The notes under the pieces were generated by a model that ran no database searches, was not told the origin of the DNA, and saw only the letters and a program-made list of their open reading frames with translations. A stretch of 64,000 bases of DNA from Saururus chinensis (lineage: Eukaryota; Streptophyta; Magnoliopsida; Piperales; Saururaceae), in contig CP141148.1 of the NCBI GenBank assembly GCA_035235625.1, positions 26,165,057 to 26,229,056 on the forward strand. The letters run 5' to 3'. This document shows, in pieces, positions 44,914 to 57,392 of this stretch. Every line of letters starts with the position of its first letter. Position 1 is the first letter of the stretch. The translations under genes and the position numbers were made by a program.

Positions 44914-46107
44914 CTTTCCGCTTTCAAGCTCGCTTCCTATTGCATGACACAATCGGCAATGGGAGGATGCCACTTGGTCATAGAGGATGAGTTTTTGGCA
45001 AGTTATTCCATCGAGGTCAAAGGCATGTGCAGACGTGGTGGAATGATTTGTCCCGGAATAGTGTGATTGATTGCTCGACCATGTTGGTGGTGCTACTAGA
45101 TACATCACTTCACTCCTGGTGGTAACGTGATCGATCATCCTCCACGCGAGAACTATGATATCTTGTTTCCCTTCTTTCGTACCCCTACCCTCATCCCTCT
45201 AACTCATTTAGCACCAACGCCCTCTGTAAAGGCCCGTATGGTTTGAAGATTATCCTTTCTTTTTTCCATAATTCTCCCTCTTCTTTCTTCTCTTTCATTT
45301 CATTTCATTTCATTGGTACCTTTGGGGGCACAACAAGAAATGTTGATATGATGGATTGAAATGTCCATAATTCATCAACAAGATCACTTGGAACAGGTAG
45401 GTGTAAAAGACTAAATGGCCGAGCGTGATATAATGGATTGAAATGTGATGAGATTTTGTAACCAGGACTTGGTGACCAATAATAATGGAAAGCTACCACA
45501 TCATAAAGTGGTGAGAAAAAACTTGGGAGCATGATCCAAAAGTTTCCACGTTTCCCCCCCTCTACATGTCTACTAATCCTGCAATTTGGTATTGCTCGAA
45601 AATTATTTTGGTTTGGTAGGGATTCAATGAGTGGGGCGGCACTTGCAACCCACTCCTCCAGTTTTTATGCTGAACTGTTATGTCGACTTGTGATGTGGCA
45701 CACAACATATATAATGTGTTGTGAAATGATTATACTTGTGTTTTATGAGACTATTGAGAGTAATTAAACATTTAATCATCTCTTGTTTGAGAATTTTTTA
45801 TTTTATAAACTTGTTTGTCTCCTTGACATTTGTTGACATATTAATAGATACTTGTACTCCCTTTTAATCAGCTTTTACTAGTCTTCGTTGCTCACCCCTT
45901 TTGGGGCACATGCCAATGCACAGGTTTTAATGTGGAGAGATCTTAGAGCATTTGTTTTGCAACGGTAGCATTCAATGATCATACATCATACCCCAGAAGA
46001 GGAACAAAATTATTTTATCTTGTACTTCTCATTGTGGGGTATGACAGCAACTACCAGATTTATTACGTGATTATATCTCCATATATATGTTGTATTTATT
46101 ATTGGAT
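44914..46107. other. Intergenic DNA without supported genes
   Basis: Contains a (CATTT)n-like run near 45295-45313 and short frames (for example 44743-45138 minus, 45531-45767 plus) with no recognisable domain. Confidence 0.4.
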
Positions 46108-46272
46108 AGTGATATTCGTACACCCTATTTTTAATATAATGGGTCTTACACCACTTATGATTTGATAGAAAAAAGTGATTCTTATGCTGTTAGGTAGAAC
46201 TCACATTTCCTCTCCAATCAAAGGTTGTGTAAGATCTATAATATAGAAAAATAGGGTGTAGGAATATTATTT
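46108..46272. mobile_element. MITE with TATTC(G/C)TACACCCTATTTTT ends
   Basis: The left end TATTCGTACACCCTATTTTT and the right end AAAAATAGGGTGTAGGAATA are inverted repeats, and the match continues inward through TCTTACAC(C/A)AC. It is 165 bp with no coding capacity. Confidence 0.75.
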
Positions 46273-46299
46273 TTCTTAATTATTTGAACAAATGTAAGA

Positions 46300-46860
46300 A
46301 AGAAATATAGAAAATATATGAGAAAGCTTAGAATCATGTTAAACTAAAACCTATTATTCTTTTTAAGTAGTTTAAGATGTTTATAAGCTTATTTTTTAAG
46401 ATTAGAGCTCATAAATTAAGAAACAACTTTTTATATGGCTTCACGACTAGTTTGTGTCTAGTTCTGCCAGATTCTAGGAAGGAGAGAGGATAAGAAGGAG
46501 AATGAGGCATAGGAAAAAGGGGGAGGAGGAGATAGAGGAAGTGGAGGAAGGGAAGAGGAGTAGAATGTGGACAAGGAGAAGGTGGAGGTGGAGGTGGGGG
46601 ACGAGGGTTGATGGAGACCAAGAAGGGAGACAAAGGAGGAACCTGAGCCAAAGTCAGAGGAGGTGGAGCAGGAGCCAAGAGTAGGAGGAAGAGAGGAGGT
46701 TGATCAATGGGCAAATAAACATTAAGAAGAAGAGGGGAAAAGAATAATTAAGTGTTTTGTTATCACATGGGCGAAAGTTTACATAAGCGTAGGTCTATTT
46801 TGAGTGTTACTAAAGGTGTGCACATTTCGTGTGTTTCATATTTTGAGTCTTACTAAAGGT
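46300..46860 (-). mobile_element. Solo arm of the 22.7-kb foldback family
   Basis: In reverse complement this region follows the left arm of the element at 22701-24356: CCCATGTGATAACAAA, CCCATTG, a Pro/Ser-coding CT-rich tract, GACACAAACTAGT, GAGCTCTAATCTTAAAAAAT and AAACATCTTAAA. It is clearly diverged and has no adjacent inverted partner. A 44-bp tandem pair at 46799-46888 overlaps its outer end. Confidence 0.55.
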
Positions 46861-46888
46861 GTGCACATTTCGTGTGTTTCATATTTTG
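46799..46888 (+). repeat. 44-45-bp tandem duplication
   Basis: The unit TTTTGAGT(G/C)TTACTAAAGG...GTGTTTCATA occurs twice head to tail with one visible difference. Confidence 0.75.
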
Positions 46889-46999
46889 CTAAATTTTTCT
46901 TGGAAGGAAGAGTTTTTCATGTTTCTTAGCATAGCATAAAAAATGCTTGTTGACCACTTGCATTAACACATGATGCCGAGCGCTAGCTAGCTTCAGCCT

Positions 47000-48081
47000 G
47001 GCCATGGTGAGGCCACCTCCCTAGTGTCACCCTGGTGAGCCCCGCCGCCCTCCAGCCAGCTCTGCATTGGTTTGCCTCTTCCCCCTCTCTCTATGTTTTG
47101 TAATTTGTGGCTGCTGCCGCCATGGGATGGCAAGGGCTGGCTGGCCGCCCACGGCTCTGCCCCGGCCCCATAATGGCGGTGGGCCACCCTTCCCAGCCAG
47201 ATTAGCATTCCCCTCTTCACCTTCGTTTCTCCCTTTGGTCCCTTATTTTTTGCCCAAACCATCCCCTCTCTATTTTGCTGTTTTGGGACTTCGCCCTGGC
47301 CCAATGATGGCTAGGGCCAGCCCCACCAGGCTTGGCTCCACTGTTCTGGCTTCCCCTATTTATTCTCAGCCCCACCTCTCTCTTTGGCCCAAACTAGATG
47401 TGCCTTCCCCCATTTTTTTTTGCGACAAAAACTTGAGATCGCTCAAATGAGAGCATGCCTCCTGTCAGCCAACATTGGGTTGGTGATAGTGGGATCGCCG
47501 CCTAAGCCTAGCTCCTTTGCCCCTAACCATTTGTTGGTCCTTTTCACCTCCAGCAGAGTCATATTTTCCTTTTTCCCTATGTGTTCTCAATTTGCTCGGG
47601 TGAGCCACGGCTGGCCAATGGCTGCCAGCCTCCAGCTGGCCTCTGGCCAACCAATCTCGACTCGATGACATTGGTGCAATCGCCCTACCTCAGCTCTGCT
47701 GCTACAACTCCATCCCCTCCTGTTTCCACCTTGGTGTTGTGGCATTTATGACCACTACCATCGGCAAGACTCAGCCAATCAGACCTCCGTTCAGCTCCTT
47801 CCCAGCCCATCGATGACAAGTCTGCCACCAACGACTAGCCCTAGCTCCGCCCTCGATCGTGTTAGATGCATAGCCATCAGCATCAATTATTTTGGTTGTG
47901 GGTGGCGATTAACAATGTTGCCATCTCCGCTAGCCACTACTAGGGCCTTAGCTTTGTCACCCTTTTAGGCCTTGGGCTACCATTGTCTAGCCCCTCTCCC
48001 CCTTGAGTGGTCTTCTTTGCCTTGTGTGCATGTAGCCAAGCATGCGATTTAAGGTTTAGGTGCCACTTTGCCCCGCCTAAC
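47000..48081 (+). mobile_element. Degraded family-1 LTR, left part
   Basis: GC-rich sequence with phrases shared, in the same order, with 54000-54640 of the solo LTR at 53414-58052: GGTTGTGGGTGGCGAT, GGCCTTGGGC(T/C)ACCA, GTGCATGTAG/GTGCATGTGG. Open frames on both strands (for example 47067-47450) come from GC richness. It continues, after the inserted family-2 LTR, at 51602. Confidence 0.55.
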
Positions 48082-51000
48082 TGTCACGACCCAGATTTTT
48101 AAAATTATTTTTTTAAATAGCACGAATGGTAAGTAGTGAGAATTTTTTTTTCTTTAAATACAAAACAAACCATTCGATTAAATATCCAGGTCATGATAAT
48201 TGGGGTTCACAAATACGAATATCAAATCATATGATATTATTTAATGTCTAAAAATTCATAAAGACCAGCTCATCCATCTAAGTACAAGTCTGTCACCCGT
48301 CTAAAAATAAATAACAAGTTGACTCTCACGCTAAAGGTACACTTACATACCGGAGTTGCAGAAATGCAAAATCTTCTTCTTGTGCTCGCTGTCTTAGTCT
48401 CACTTATCGTCGCCTGGATAATTTGCACCCAACTAAACGAAGCAACCACAACAACAACAATGGAATCTCTCCACCTTCATGAGAAAAGCTTCCAAAAGAC
48501 AAAAGGTTTTATTAATATTTTTCGGATTGGGACAACATCACCCGATGTTAGTTGTCTACGTACTCATCTGACAACATCTCCAATGTTTCCAACAAGATCA
48601 GATCCAAACGTAGTTCTGCCTAATGCTACACTATACTAAGAAGCATAGCATCACACATTCAATGCTTAACTATTTTCAAGCAACCTACATTTTATGCAAG
48701 TCCTTTAATTGCTCCACTTGTTCTAATTAAACAAGCAATATCAAACAATGTTATTAATTATCTCTCGAACCATTGTTTGATAATTAATATCCTTGTCTAA
48801 TCCTAATGACAGACAGACTCATCAGATGTCAACCTAAGTGACAAATGACAACGAAACACCCTGGAATCTACCAGGCCCCTGGAATCCACCAGGAAGTGCC
48901 ATCTCCCAACCTAGCTCATAAGGACCTGACCGGAGTGGAAGGGCATGACCCACAACTGCACTTGAATAAAAGTGGTCAGAGACGCCAACCAAGCAGGATG
49001 TCAGCGACCCTAAATGCGTGTACACTAAAAGATCCTCAATCGATCTGTGGTGAGCTCGGCTCACAAGGAACTCCCTCCAATGGGGAGGTGCAACTACATG
49101 GTCAAATCAGCGGCTCCTCAATAGAGCTAAAACTCAAGAAACCATTCTGAACCCTACCTTGCTCATCTATAAGCCAGGATTCCGAATGACTATCCCAAAC
49201 CTTATTAGTCCCTTCTAGACTAAGGTTTACAACTCGAGACATGTCATCGGTTCATCAACCAAGGCAAATCGTTAGGTCAAAGGCTTTGTTCACTGTATGA
49301 ACTAGTCCCAGACCCCTCAGAGGTATCTTAGTTTTTACCTTGATTAGGTGTTCTCCCCACAATCCAATAATCAATATCTCTTGATTAGTCTTTATTAACC
49401 TTACGATACTGATACAAATTAACGCATCAATAACAAAAGCATGCAGTAGATTTAGCAACATAAAGAACATGCAAACATACAAGTGCATAAATAATAACAA
49501 AGGCCCATTGCACTCATTTGCAAGGCTAGGGCTCAGTGAATTCAAGCCCGAAACGCTTCCCGCGAGTTACATATATAACACTCTAGTCGATCGATGTACT
49601 CGATTGTAGACACGTGTAACACGCTGCCTTAAACCTTGAGAATTATGGTTCTTCCCCTTGTTTCCCATGACACTATGACCTGTCAAGGTCTTCATGTCTT
49701 TTACTGGTCACACCCCTTCCTTTTGAAGCCATTTAATGTCATTCTAAGTCACCCTAACGCTTGGTTGCTAGGTTATCCGTTTTAGCAAAAACAGAACAAA
49801 CTACCCCCTAAGGGCATTAGAGTAATTCCACCACTTGGGGTATGCTACCCTCCCCTATGTCATTTGGTCATATCACTACCCTTTTAATTATTTTGAGTCA
49901 TAATCCTCTCAGAAGGCTCCACTTTCAAACTGACCCACGCTTCTATTCACACGAATGTGGGCGGATCCACTCAAAGGGGTATTTTTATCATTTGGTTTAA
50001 AGCCTTAATGACATCCAATGGGTCCAAAATTAAACTCAAGGGTACTACTTGACTTCATGGACCCTATGTAATTTTCCTGACATGTGAGGGGTCGTGAACC
50101 TCTTGAACTAACCCAGGTTGTCTTAACGGTTTATGATAAATACTAAGGGCAAAATAGTCAATTAACTATTCACTGGGCTTTTTCCTCGCTATGAGATTTG
50201 GCCTATAATTAATTTACTTATTAAACTCTCACTGAGAATTTTCTAAATTTTTAACCCAACTCATAGGCCCCTGAACCAGAGCCCCGAAGTCGGGTAAATG
50301 GTTTTCACAAGATGATTGAACTACCAGGGGTAAAAAGGTCATTTTATAGTCATTGGGATTTTTCCCAAGTCTGAAACTTTGGTAGGGCACTCTTCATACA
50401 CCCATGGTAATTTATTATTTTTTTTAAAATTTTCTGACAACTCTAGCTTACTGAACCAGACCCGGTTTGTAGAGTATATATAAATATTTATTTTTATTAG
50501 ACCGGACCGAATCAGGTCGGGTCACCCGACACGGTCCAGAGCGCACAGATGACCCACATCGCAGGTCATCTTCCCCATGACCGGCCAGAGACCGTTCAGC
50601 TTCTGGCAGTGCCAACCTTCCCCCAGGCATCCTGGTGGGCGAGGCAGGAGCCGGTCGGATCGCCGCCTTCAGGTGATTCCGATGAACTCGGCCTTGCCTC
50701 CGTCCAGCGGATGGCCGGGGACAAAGCGGCCATTTTTTTTTAATAGACGGTGATGCCGCCGCAGCCGGAGCCAGCGTGGCCCAGGCCGGTGCATCCGGGG
50801 CCATCGTGGCTTGGACCGGCATGGCCGGGACTAGCGCGGCCACGGCCAGCATGGCCTCGGCCAATGCGGCCAGCGACTGTGTCTCTCTTTCTTTCTTTTT
50901 TCTCTATGCACTGACAAGCGGTCCATCCGACAGTGGCTACGTACCGAAGCCCAGCCTGCATGAAGCTGCAGCCAGATGACGGCTGGCCAGACGGTGCTGA

Positions 51001-51601
51001 CCGATCTGCAGCCGGCCAAGAAAATCTATTGTTGAATGGTACAGTTGAACGGGATTACAGTACACCGATTATTGTTTATGTAAATTACACTATTCAAATC
51101 TAATTAATCAAACTTTTATTCATCTTCAAGCGAAGACAAGGCAATGATCCTACCTTAATTGTCGATCCACTGCCATCGAAGCCTTGCCAGAGCTTCGCCG
51201 TTTACCCCATTCTCTCCTCCGATCGGACAAAGACCCCCAAATTATGCCCTAAGAAGGCCTTTTACAAGCAAAAGGATTAGGAATCCTAACCCCTCTAGAA
51301 TTTTGGTAATCCTCCCCAATTAGGCCACCTTATTTAGACCTTAAAAATTAATTTTGGAATTATAAACAACCGGGCCCGCAAAACGACTTAAATGGACCAA
51401 ATAAAGTCTAAATCGGGTAAACGGGTCCTGCACGATATGTTCAACTTCATACGGTCGTATCTCCCTCATCCGGACTCTGATTCACGCGTTCTTGGTGGCG
51501 TTTCGAAGCTCTTTCTGTCTATTTTTCATTCATATATATTTCAGATACAAATTCTAAGCATTTATTAAGTTATTCTAATAAGAAGATCAAGGGATCCAAC
51601 A
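48082..51601 (+). mobile_element. Family-2 LTR copy A, 3' end truncated
   Basis: The segment starts TGTCACGACCC and parallels copy C (59485-63302) through GGGGTTCACAAATAC, AAATCATATGATATTAT, AGCTTCCAAAA, CAACATCTCC, TCACACGAATGTGG and CTCTTTCTGTCTA. It ends GGGATCCAACA at 51601, whereas copy C has a further 53 bp ending GACGTTACA, so the 3' tip is missing. No gag-pol sequence inside. A TATA-like TATATATAAAT sits at about 50476-50486. Frames at 50448-50979 are Ala/Gly-rich GC artefacts. Confidence 0.6.
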
Positions 51602-51990
51602 CCCTTGAGTGGTCTTCTTTACCTTGGTGCATGTAGCTGAGCATGTGATTTAAGGTTTAGGTGCCACTTTGCCCCACCTAACCATCGGCTAGCTCTGCCA
51701 TCGAATAAATTTGACCATCAGAGCCACCTCCTCTCTCCTTCGTCCTTGAGCATGGCCCCATGCCCTCCACCCCTTATGTGTAACATAGTTGATGTGAAAT
51801 CGCCATTGTTGGGCATTGTCCATGGCCGATATATGCATCTTACAGCCAACCGAGTACTTATTAGCCGTTGGCCAACTTCCATTTAGTCCACCCTTAGTTT
51901 CTAGTCACACTCGCCACTTCTTTGGCATGATCATTCTCCTGGCCACCCTAGTGAGTTGTCGTTAATGAAAATATCTTCGTAAAGATGATG
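51602..51990 (+). mobile_element. Degraded family-1 LTR, right part
   Basis: Starts by repeating 48000-48081 (CCCTTGAGTGGTCTTCTTT...) and continues in parallel with 54655-54920: GGCT(A/C)TGCCA(T/C)CGAAT-like, CATGCCCTCC, TTGGGC/TGGGTGCTGTCCA, CAAGTACTTCTCAGCC-like. Non-coding. Confidence 0.55.
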
Positions 51991-53413
51991 AGAAAGGGCT
52001 ACATACTTTGGTCGGCCTAGGCTAGTGTGAATCTCCCGTCCACTTGACATTAGGGAAAATGAATGAAAAAGAAAGAAAAAATAAATGATACAAATACACA
52101 GGTTTCGGAAAAAGTTAAGCCATTGAAAAATGATTTGAGGAAAAATATCATAACTAAGAAAAATGCATGAGCATATTCTATATTGAGGTTTGATCTTTTT
52201 AGAAGTGTATATTAATTCAAGGTTAAGTGAGTCAAAAAATGAGAATTATGTCTTTACGAGAGTCTAAGCAATTTTGTCACTTTTGAATAAGGACCTTGAG
52301 AAATTTATGAGTGAAAGAAACAAGAGTTAAACATTATTGGTTTCTTCAAAAATTAATAAAAGAGAGTTAAAATATTAAAAAGAAGAAATGAAGATTGAGA
52401 ATTTTAAAAAAAGGAGCATACTAATCTAAGGCAAGGTATAAATTACCATCATCTGTGGATATACTTAAATTAAGGGTTGAATTAATAAAATTTGACAAAA
52501 GAGCTCAACTTGTTTTTGATTTTATAAAGTCATTAAATTTCAGTCAATTTTGAGGTCGTTGCTTCTGTTAATTTTTGCATTAGGTTGCTAGATGAGCCTT
52601 AAATTCACATTGTCTTGTAGTTTTATGAATTTTTATTGGTCAAACCTTGTGTTCTACACATTCAAAAGTTTTGACTTGATTTGGAGTTTGGGAACTTAAA
52701 GATTTTTTAAATGAGATGTAGATTTTGACTGATTCTAACAATGTTATTTTTTCAAAACTTGATTTCAAACAACATTTAAACAATTGAGATAACTTTAAGA
52801 TTGTTGTTATCTAATTACACTTTGTTGATTTTGCAATTTTAGGGGTAGTTAATCTTACAACAAATTTTTGGATGTTTCTACATGTTGGTATATGTTTCTA
52901 GATTGTAATTGATTTTAGAATGTCTTGAATAAATAAGATAGAGACTATTGTACATAATGAGTTTAGTGAAGTAGAGTCTCTATTGTTGATTCAGTTGAAA
53001 TATGAATATTAGAATATGATGATTTTGATGTATCTTCAAATTAATGATTCTAATTAGATATTGACTTAATTGATTATATCTTTTTGTTTAAGAGTCATAT
53101 GGATATGATTCTTTTTAATTTGAATTTTTGATGTGAAATTTAACTATTCTTTTCTTAACATTGTTCTTTTCTTACCTTTGTCTATTTCTGTAAAAAAGGG
53201 GAGAATATGTGATTAATTTATTAAGTGCAGAGAAAATTTAATGGAAATCGAATGTCATATGTGACAATTACTTGAGCATTTAAATTCTTTATTTACTTAT
53301 TATTTGGAACAATATTATGGGAGTATGTTCTTATTTATGATGTGCATGATGATTACATATTGAAGATCATTATACCACATTATATATGAATGTCATAGAT
53401 TTAGGGGGAGACT
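51991..53413. other. AT-rich retroelement-like DNA ending in a polypurine tract
   Basis: No coding sequence was recognised. It ends TTTAGGGGGAGACT (53401-53413), like the polypurine tract before a 3' LTR of plant Ty1/copia elements. If the solo LTR 53414-58052 and one AGACT are removed, the tract is followed by CATTGTCAAAG, which could be the old element's own LTR start. Confidence 0.35.
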
Positions 53414-55289
53414 TGTAATGTCCCAAAATTTTCTACGATTTTCTGTGATTTTTCTGCTATTTTTCTAATCATTTTCGGCAGGAAAATATGACGCTTCGAC
53501 GTATTCATATTTATGTATTTACCCCATATTTATACTAGTAGAGTCGGGTGTGGGGCTTAGTCGCGGGCCGTCGGCTTCGCCATGTGCTTATGGCGCGAAT
53601 TTTAGAGCTACAATGTGTAACCAGTGGGTGAACGCGTGTTAGGGATGTAGATGTAAAAATTAAAAAGAATGTAGTAAAAAAATCGACTTAAAAGCCGATC
53701 ACAGTAAGTTTCGTTCCAGAAACTTACAGAAGAAAGTTTTGACATCCAGAGAGAAGAGAAAACCCGAGCCCATTTCCGGTCGCTCTGTTCTCCCTCCTCC
53801 GTCGTCGGATTCCTTAGATTCTTGTCAGGATCCGCTTTGCCTCACCGCCACGAGTCCGTAGGTACCGGCTATGACCGCTGCCACGGCCTCTTCACTCCTC
53901 CACGAGGTACCAAAATTTTCTTTGGGTTTTTCTCTCCTTCAATCCCGTTTTTGAGCTGTGGGTGTACGATTTTGATGTCGTTTGCAGCCACACTCAACTA
54001 GACTTATGTTTAGTTGGCCGCTAGGAACCCATAGGCGCTGGCTAGAGCCGCCGCCATGCTTTCTTCGCTCCGTGGTAAGCTACCGACACTTTGGTCGGGT
54101 TTTGTTTCTATTTCCATCTCACTGTCCGTGGGATTTTTTGGACTCTAGTGTGTTTCTGGTCATCGTCCGGCCACCGATAGGACTCCGTCCAGCCTACCTC
54201 GACCCAGTATCGGTAGGGGTTTGCCATTTCCGACCCCGCCTCGCCCCTATTGCCTTGCTCCGCCCGGTTAGACGCTTTGGGTGTGTCTCGGGTCGTTGCC
54301 ATCGGCAAGCCGTGTGCCATTTGGCCATCGTGGGCTCTACCTCGGCTTGGCGACTGTGAGGGTTAGCCTCACTTGGCCCAATTATACCTCCGCTCGGAGT
54401 GGGCCGCTTGTCATTGCCCTATACCGTGCGAGATGCACAACCGTCCGCACCATGGTGTTGGTTGTGGGTGGCGATCTGCTATGTCGCCGTTCCGATTGGC
54501 CACCACTTCCTGACCCTAGCTCCGTTGTCCCTTTGTGGGCCTTGGGCCACCACTGTCCGACCCATCTCCCCCTATAGTGGCACTTTTTGGCCACGTGTGC
54601 ATGTGGTCACGCATGCATTTTTGGGTTTAGGCGTTGTATTTGTGCCGCCTGACCGTCGGTTGGCTCTGCCACCGAATGGAGTTGACATTAGAGTCCTCCT
54701 CCACCTCTCCACTGTCCTTGAGAGTCACCCCATGCCCTCCGCCCTTATGTGGGCCCTTGTTGACGCAAAATTGCCGCCGTTGGGTGCTGTCCACGGTCGA
54801 TTTCGATGTCTTATGGCCGGCCAAGTACTTCTCAGCCGCCGGCCAACCGTCAGTGAGTACACCTTCGATTTCTGGTCGCACCGCCACTTATGTTGGCAGG
54901 ACATTTCTCCCGGTCGCCCCTAGTGTGCCGCCGTGGATTGCAGATTTTGCCGCATCGACTTCTAACACCTCGTTTGGCCATGATTGTTTCCGACACTTCC
55001 TAAAATCCTCGGGACGACAACTTTCTCAGCTAGGCAATGCTTTTGGCCACCAACTCCGCCGCCGACGCCTACGCCGTCGTGTGCTCGCCATCAAACGTCA
55101 TGATTACGAGGTAGGGGAGCTTTGAACTCGTAATTTCATGATAGCATGCTTTGAATGAATAGCAACATGCTAGGACAATATGATTGAATGCTATGGATGT
55201 TAAATCAGATCCACTTGCAAGATGTAAGATGGTGAATTATGCCATGTTGAAATGCATATGACATGTATGTGGACGGTATGCATGTTTGA

Positions 55290-55560
55290 AGTATGTTGAT
55301 TGAGTATGTGCTAGTGATGGCTAGCGTGTATGTTTGAAGTATGTATGTATGTATGTATGTGCTAGTGATGGCTAGTGTGTATGCTTGAAGTATGTATGTA
55401 TATGCTAGTAATGGCTAGCGTGTTTGTTGGCAAGCTTAATATGTTGTTTGAGTATGTGCTAGTGATGGCTAGCGGGTTGTGGGTATGTTACATGTATGGA
55501 TGCGTATGTATGCTCTAGTGATGGCTAGTGAGTATGATAGTAAGCTATGTACGAAAGTAT
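55290..55560 (+). repeat. Irregular repeats of GTATGTGCTAGTGATGGCTAG
   Basis: The word TGCTAGTGATGGCTAG(C/T)G recurs at least five times, spaced by GTATGTATG-type sequence (about 55306, 55357, 55404, 55455, 55513). Confidence 0.7.
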
Positions 55561-56315
55561 GTGTATGTTATACGTAGGTATGATAGACATACGTATGTAT
55601 GATGGCTAATGGCCTATGCTATGGATATGTGTAAGTGTATGTGGGCAGAGGTATGGGCGATGGACAGTAATAGGTGACAGAGGTTTCATCTAGATGTGGA
55701 TATGGATGTGGATGCGTAAGCGTATGATAAAAGATGATGGATATGAGTTTGACGAGTGAGGATTGGATCAGATTGTTTGATTTGGATCAGAACGTATGAT
55801 TGGGGGATTGTCAAACAGTAAGAGTGTGCATAATTGTACAAGCATAACGTATAGATTATGAAGTGAAAAGTAAGCTCAATATGTGAGGTATAAGTAAAAG
55901 GGTGACAACTGGGTTTGGCTTTAAGGAGCTTAATTTGATTATGTTAGTGTAAGATGATTTAGCCATAAGGGTAGATGGCGGAGTATGTAAGACTGTAAGA
56001 TTTTGGTGTACGATGAGTTTGATCATGACATGGACATGTTAAGGAAGTCTGATGCCCTGACGAACTAGGGTTTCATATCGGGCTCAACTACGGTTTGATC
56101 AATGGAGCACGGTACGTTTGAGTGCTTTGTGGCATAATTGTACCGCATAATTTACTTAATTCAAACTTGAATTATAAGAGAGCTAATGATAGCGTTGTGA
56201 GTTTGAGACCTGAGGATTCGGCGGATTAAGTTCCATGTTTGAGCTAGCCGATAATGAGTCGACTGAGGATTTATCATGTCTTACCTTGGTGTTTATCCTG
56301 CAGGATGTTGTCTGT

Positions 56316-56492
56316 GTGCTAAATAGAGCACCAGACGTCTGTTGCTCTATTGAGAGCGATGTATGTTTCCGATTTAGTCTGTGTGTTGTATGAAGCCCCA
56401 GACATTTGATGCTCTGTTGAGAGCGATATATGCTTTCGATTTGGTCTGTGTGTTGTTTTAAGCCCAGACGTTTGATGCTCTATTGAGAGCGT
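56316..56492 (+). repeat. Tandem array, about 70-bp unit, roughly 2.5 copies
   Basis: Units share CCAGAC(G/A)T(C/T)TG(T/A)TGCTCT and TTGAGAGCG(A/T)T followed by GATTT(A/G)GTCTGTGTGTTGT, starting near 56330, 56398 and 56464. Confidence 0.75.
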
Positions 56493-56567
56493 TGTATGAT
56501 TTCCGCCCAAGAGTGGCACTATATGTTTTTGCCCAAGTGGTATTGTATGATTCTGCCCAAGAGTGGC

Positions 56568-56736
56568 ATTGGCACTATAAGTGGGCAATTCTATGGCACT
56601 ATAAGACCCATTATGGTGGGCAATTCTATGACACTATAAGACCCATTATAGTGGGCAATTCTTTGGCACTATAAGACCCATTATGGTGGGCAATTCTATG
56701 GCACTATAAGACCCATTATGGTGGGCAATTGTATGA
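56568..56736 (+). repeat. Tandem array, about 38-bp unit, four to five copies
   Basis: Units read GGCACTATAAGACCCATTAT followed by GGTGGGCAATTCTAT, with few changes. The array ends in GGGCAATTGTATGACCCC. Confidence 0.85.
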
Positions 56737-56999
56737 CCCCTTATGTGTGGGTGTTTATGTTTGTGCACTCAGGTAAGTAGTATCATGGACCTGCTCTTAC
56801 CTGTTTGATCCTGTGCCCCATGAGCACTGGTGTGCCTTATCTTCGGAAAAGTCCATGGCATCTAGTCACTCCCCGGAGGTTAAGGTGATGCCCCTGTGGC
56901 ATTCTTTTCTTTCTCGACGCTAGAGCTTATTAGTTGTAATGAGCTTCAGCAGTCGATAGTATGTGTACATCTGTGAGAGTATGAGTAAGACTGTAAGAG

Positions 57000-57190
57000 T
57001 ATGTTTCTGAGTAAGACAGTAAGTGTAAGATGTACGAGTAAGGTCGTACGAGTAAGTGTAAGATGTACGAGTAAGGTCGTACGAGTAAGTGTAAGATGTG
57101 CGAGTAAGGTCGCACGAGTAAGTGTAAGATGTACGAGTAAGGTCGTACGAGTAAGTATATGATTGTACGAGTAAGGTCGTACAAGTATGT
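57000..57190 (+). repeat. Tandem array, about 35-bp unit, five copies
   Basis: Units read TAAGTGTAAGATGTACGAGT followed by AAGGTCGTACGAG. Each contains GTACGA...TCGTAC, a small inverted pair; one copy has matched changes to GTGCGA and TCGCAC on both sides. Confidence 0.85.
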
Positions 57191-57269
57191 GTAAGTTGTA
57201 TGAGTATGCGTACGATGGTATGAGTAAGTTTGTAAGATCCTGGATAAGGGTGTTTGTGTAAGTTTAATT

Positions 57270-57392
57270 TGATGGTATGATTTTGGCATGATAGTGCATT
57301 TGGTATGATTTTGGCACGATGGTGCTCTTGGCATGATTTTGGCACGATGATGCATTTGGTATGATTTTGGCACGATGGTGCATTTGGTATGA
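57270..57392 (+). repeat. Tandem array, about 30-bp unit, four copies
   Basis: Units read TGGTATGATTTTGGCACGAT followed by GGTGCATT, with single-base variants. Confidence 0.8.

Noticed and set aside
50448-51019. Ala/Gly-rich frames within LTR copy A
   Set aside because: Repetitive GGCCGG-type composition gives open frames on both strands; no counterpart in copy C.
54399-55125. Several 150-170-residue open frames inside the solo LTR
   Set aside because: Open in multiple frames and both strands of GC-rich LTR sequence; the parallel region at 47-48 kb does not keep them open.
56568-57392. Possible CRISPR-like repeat arrays
   Set aside because: Head-to-tail repeats without unique spacers, in a plant LTR; ordinary tandem repeats.
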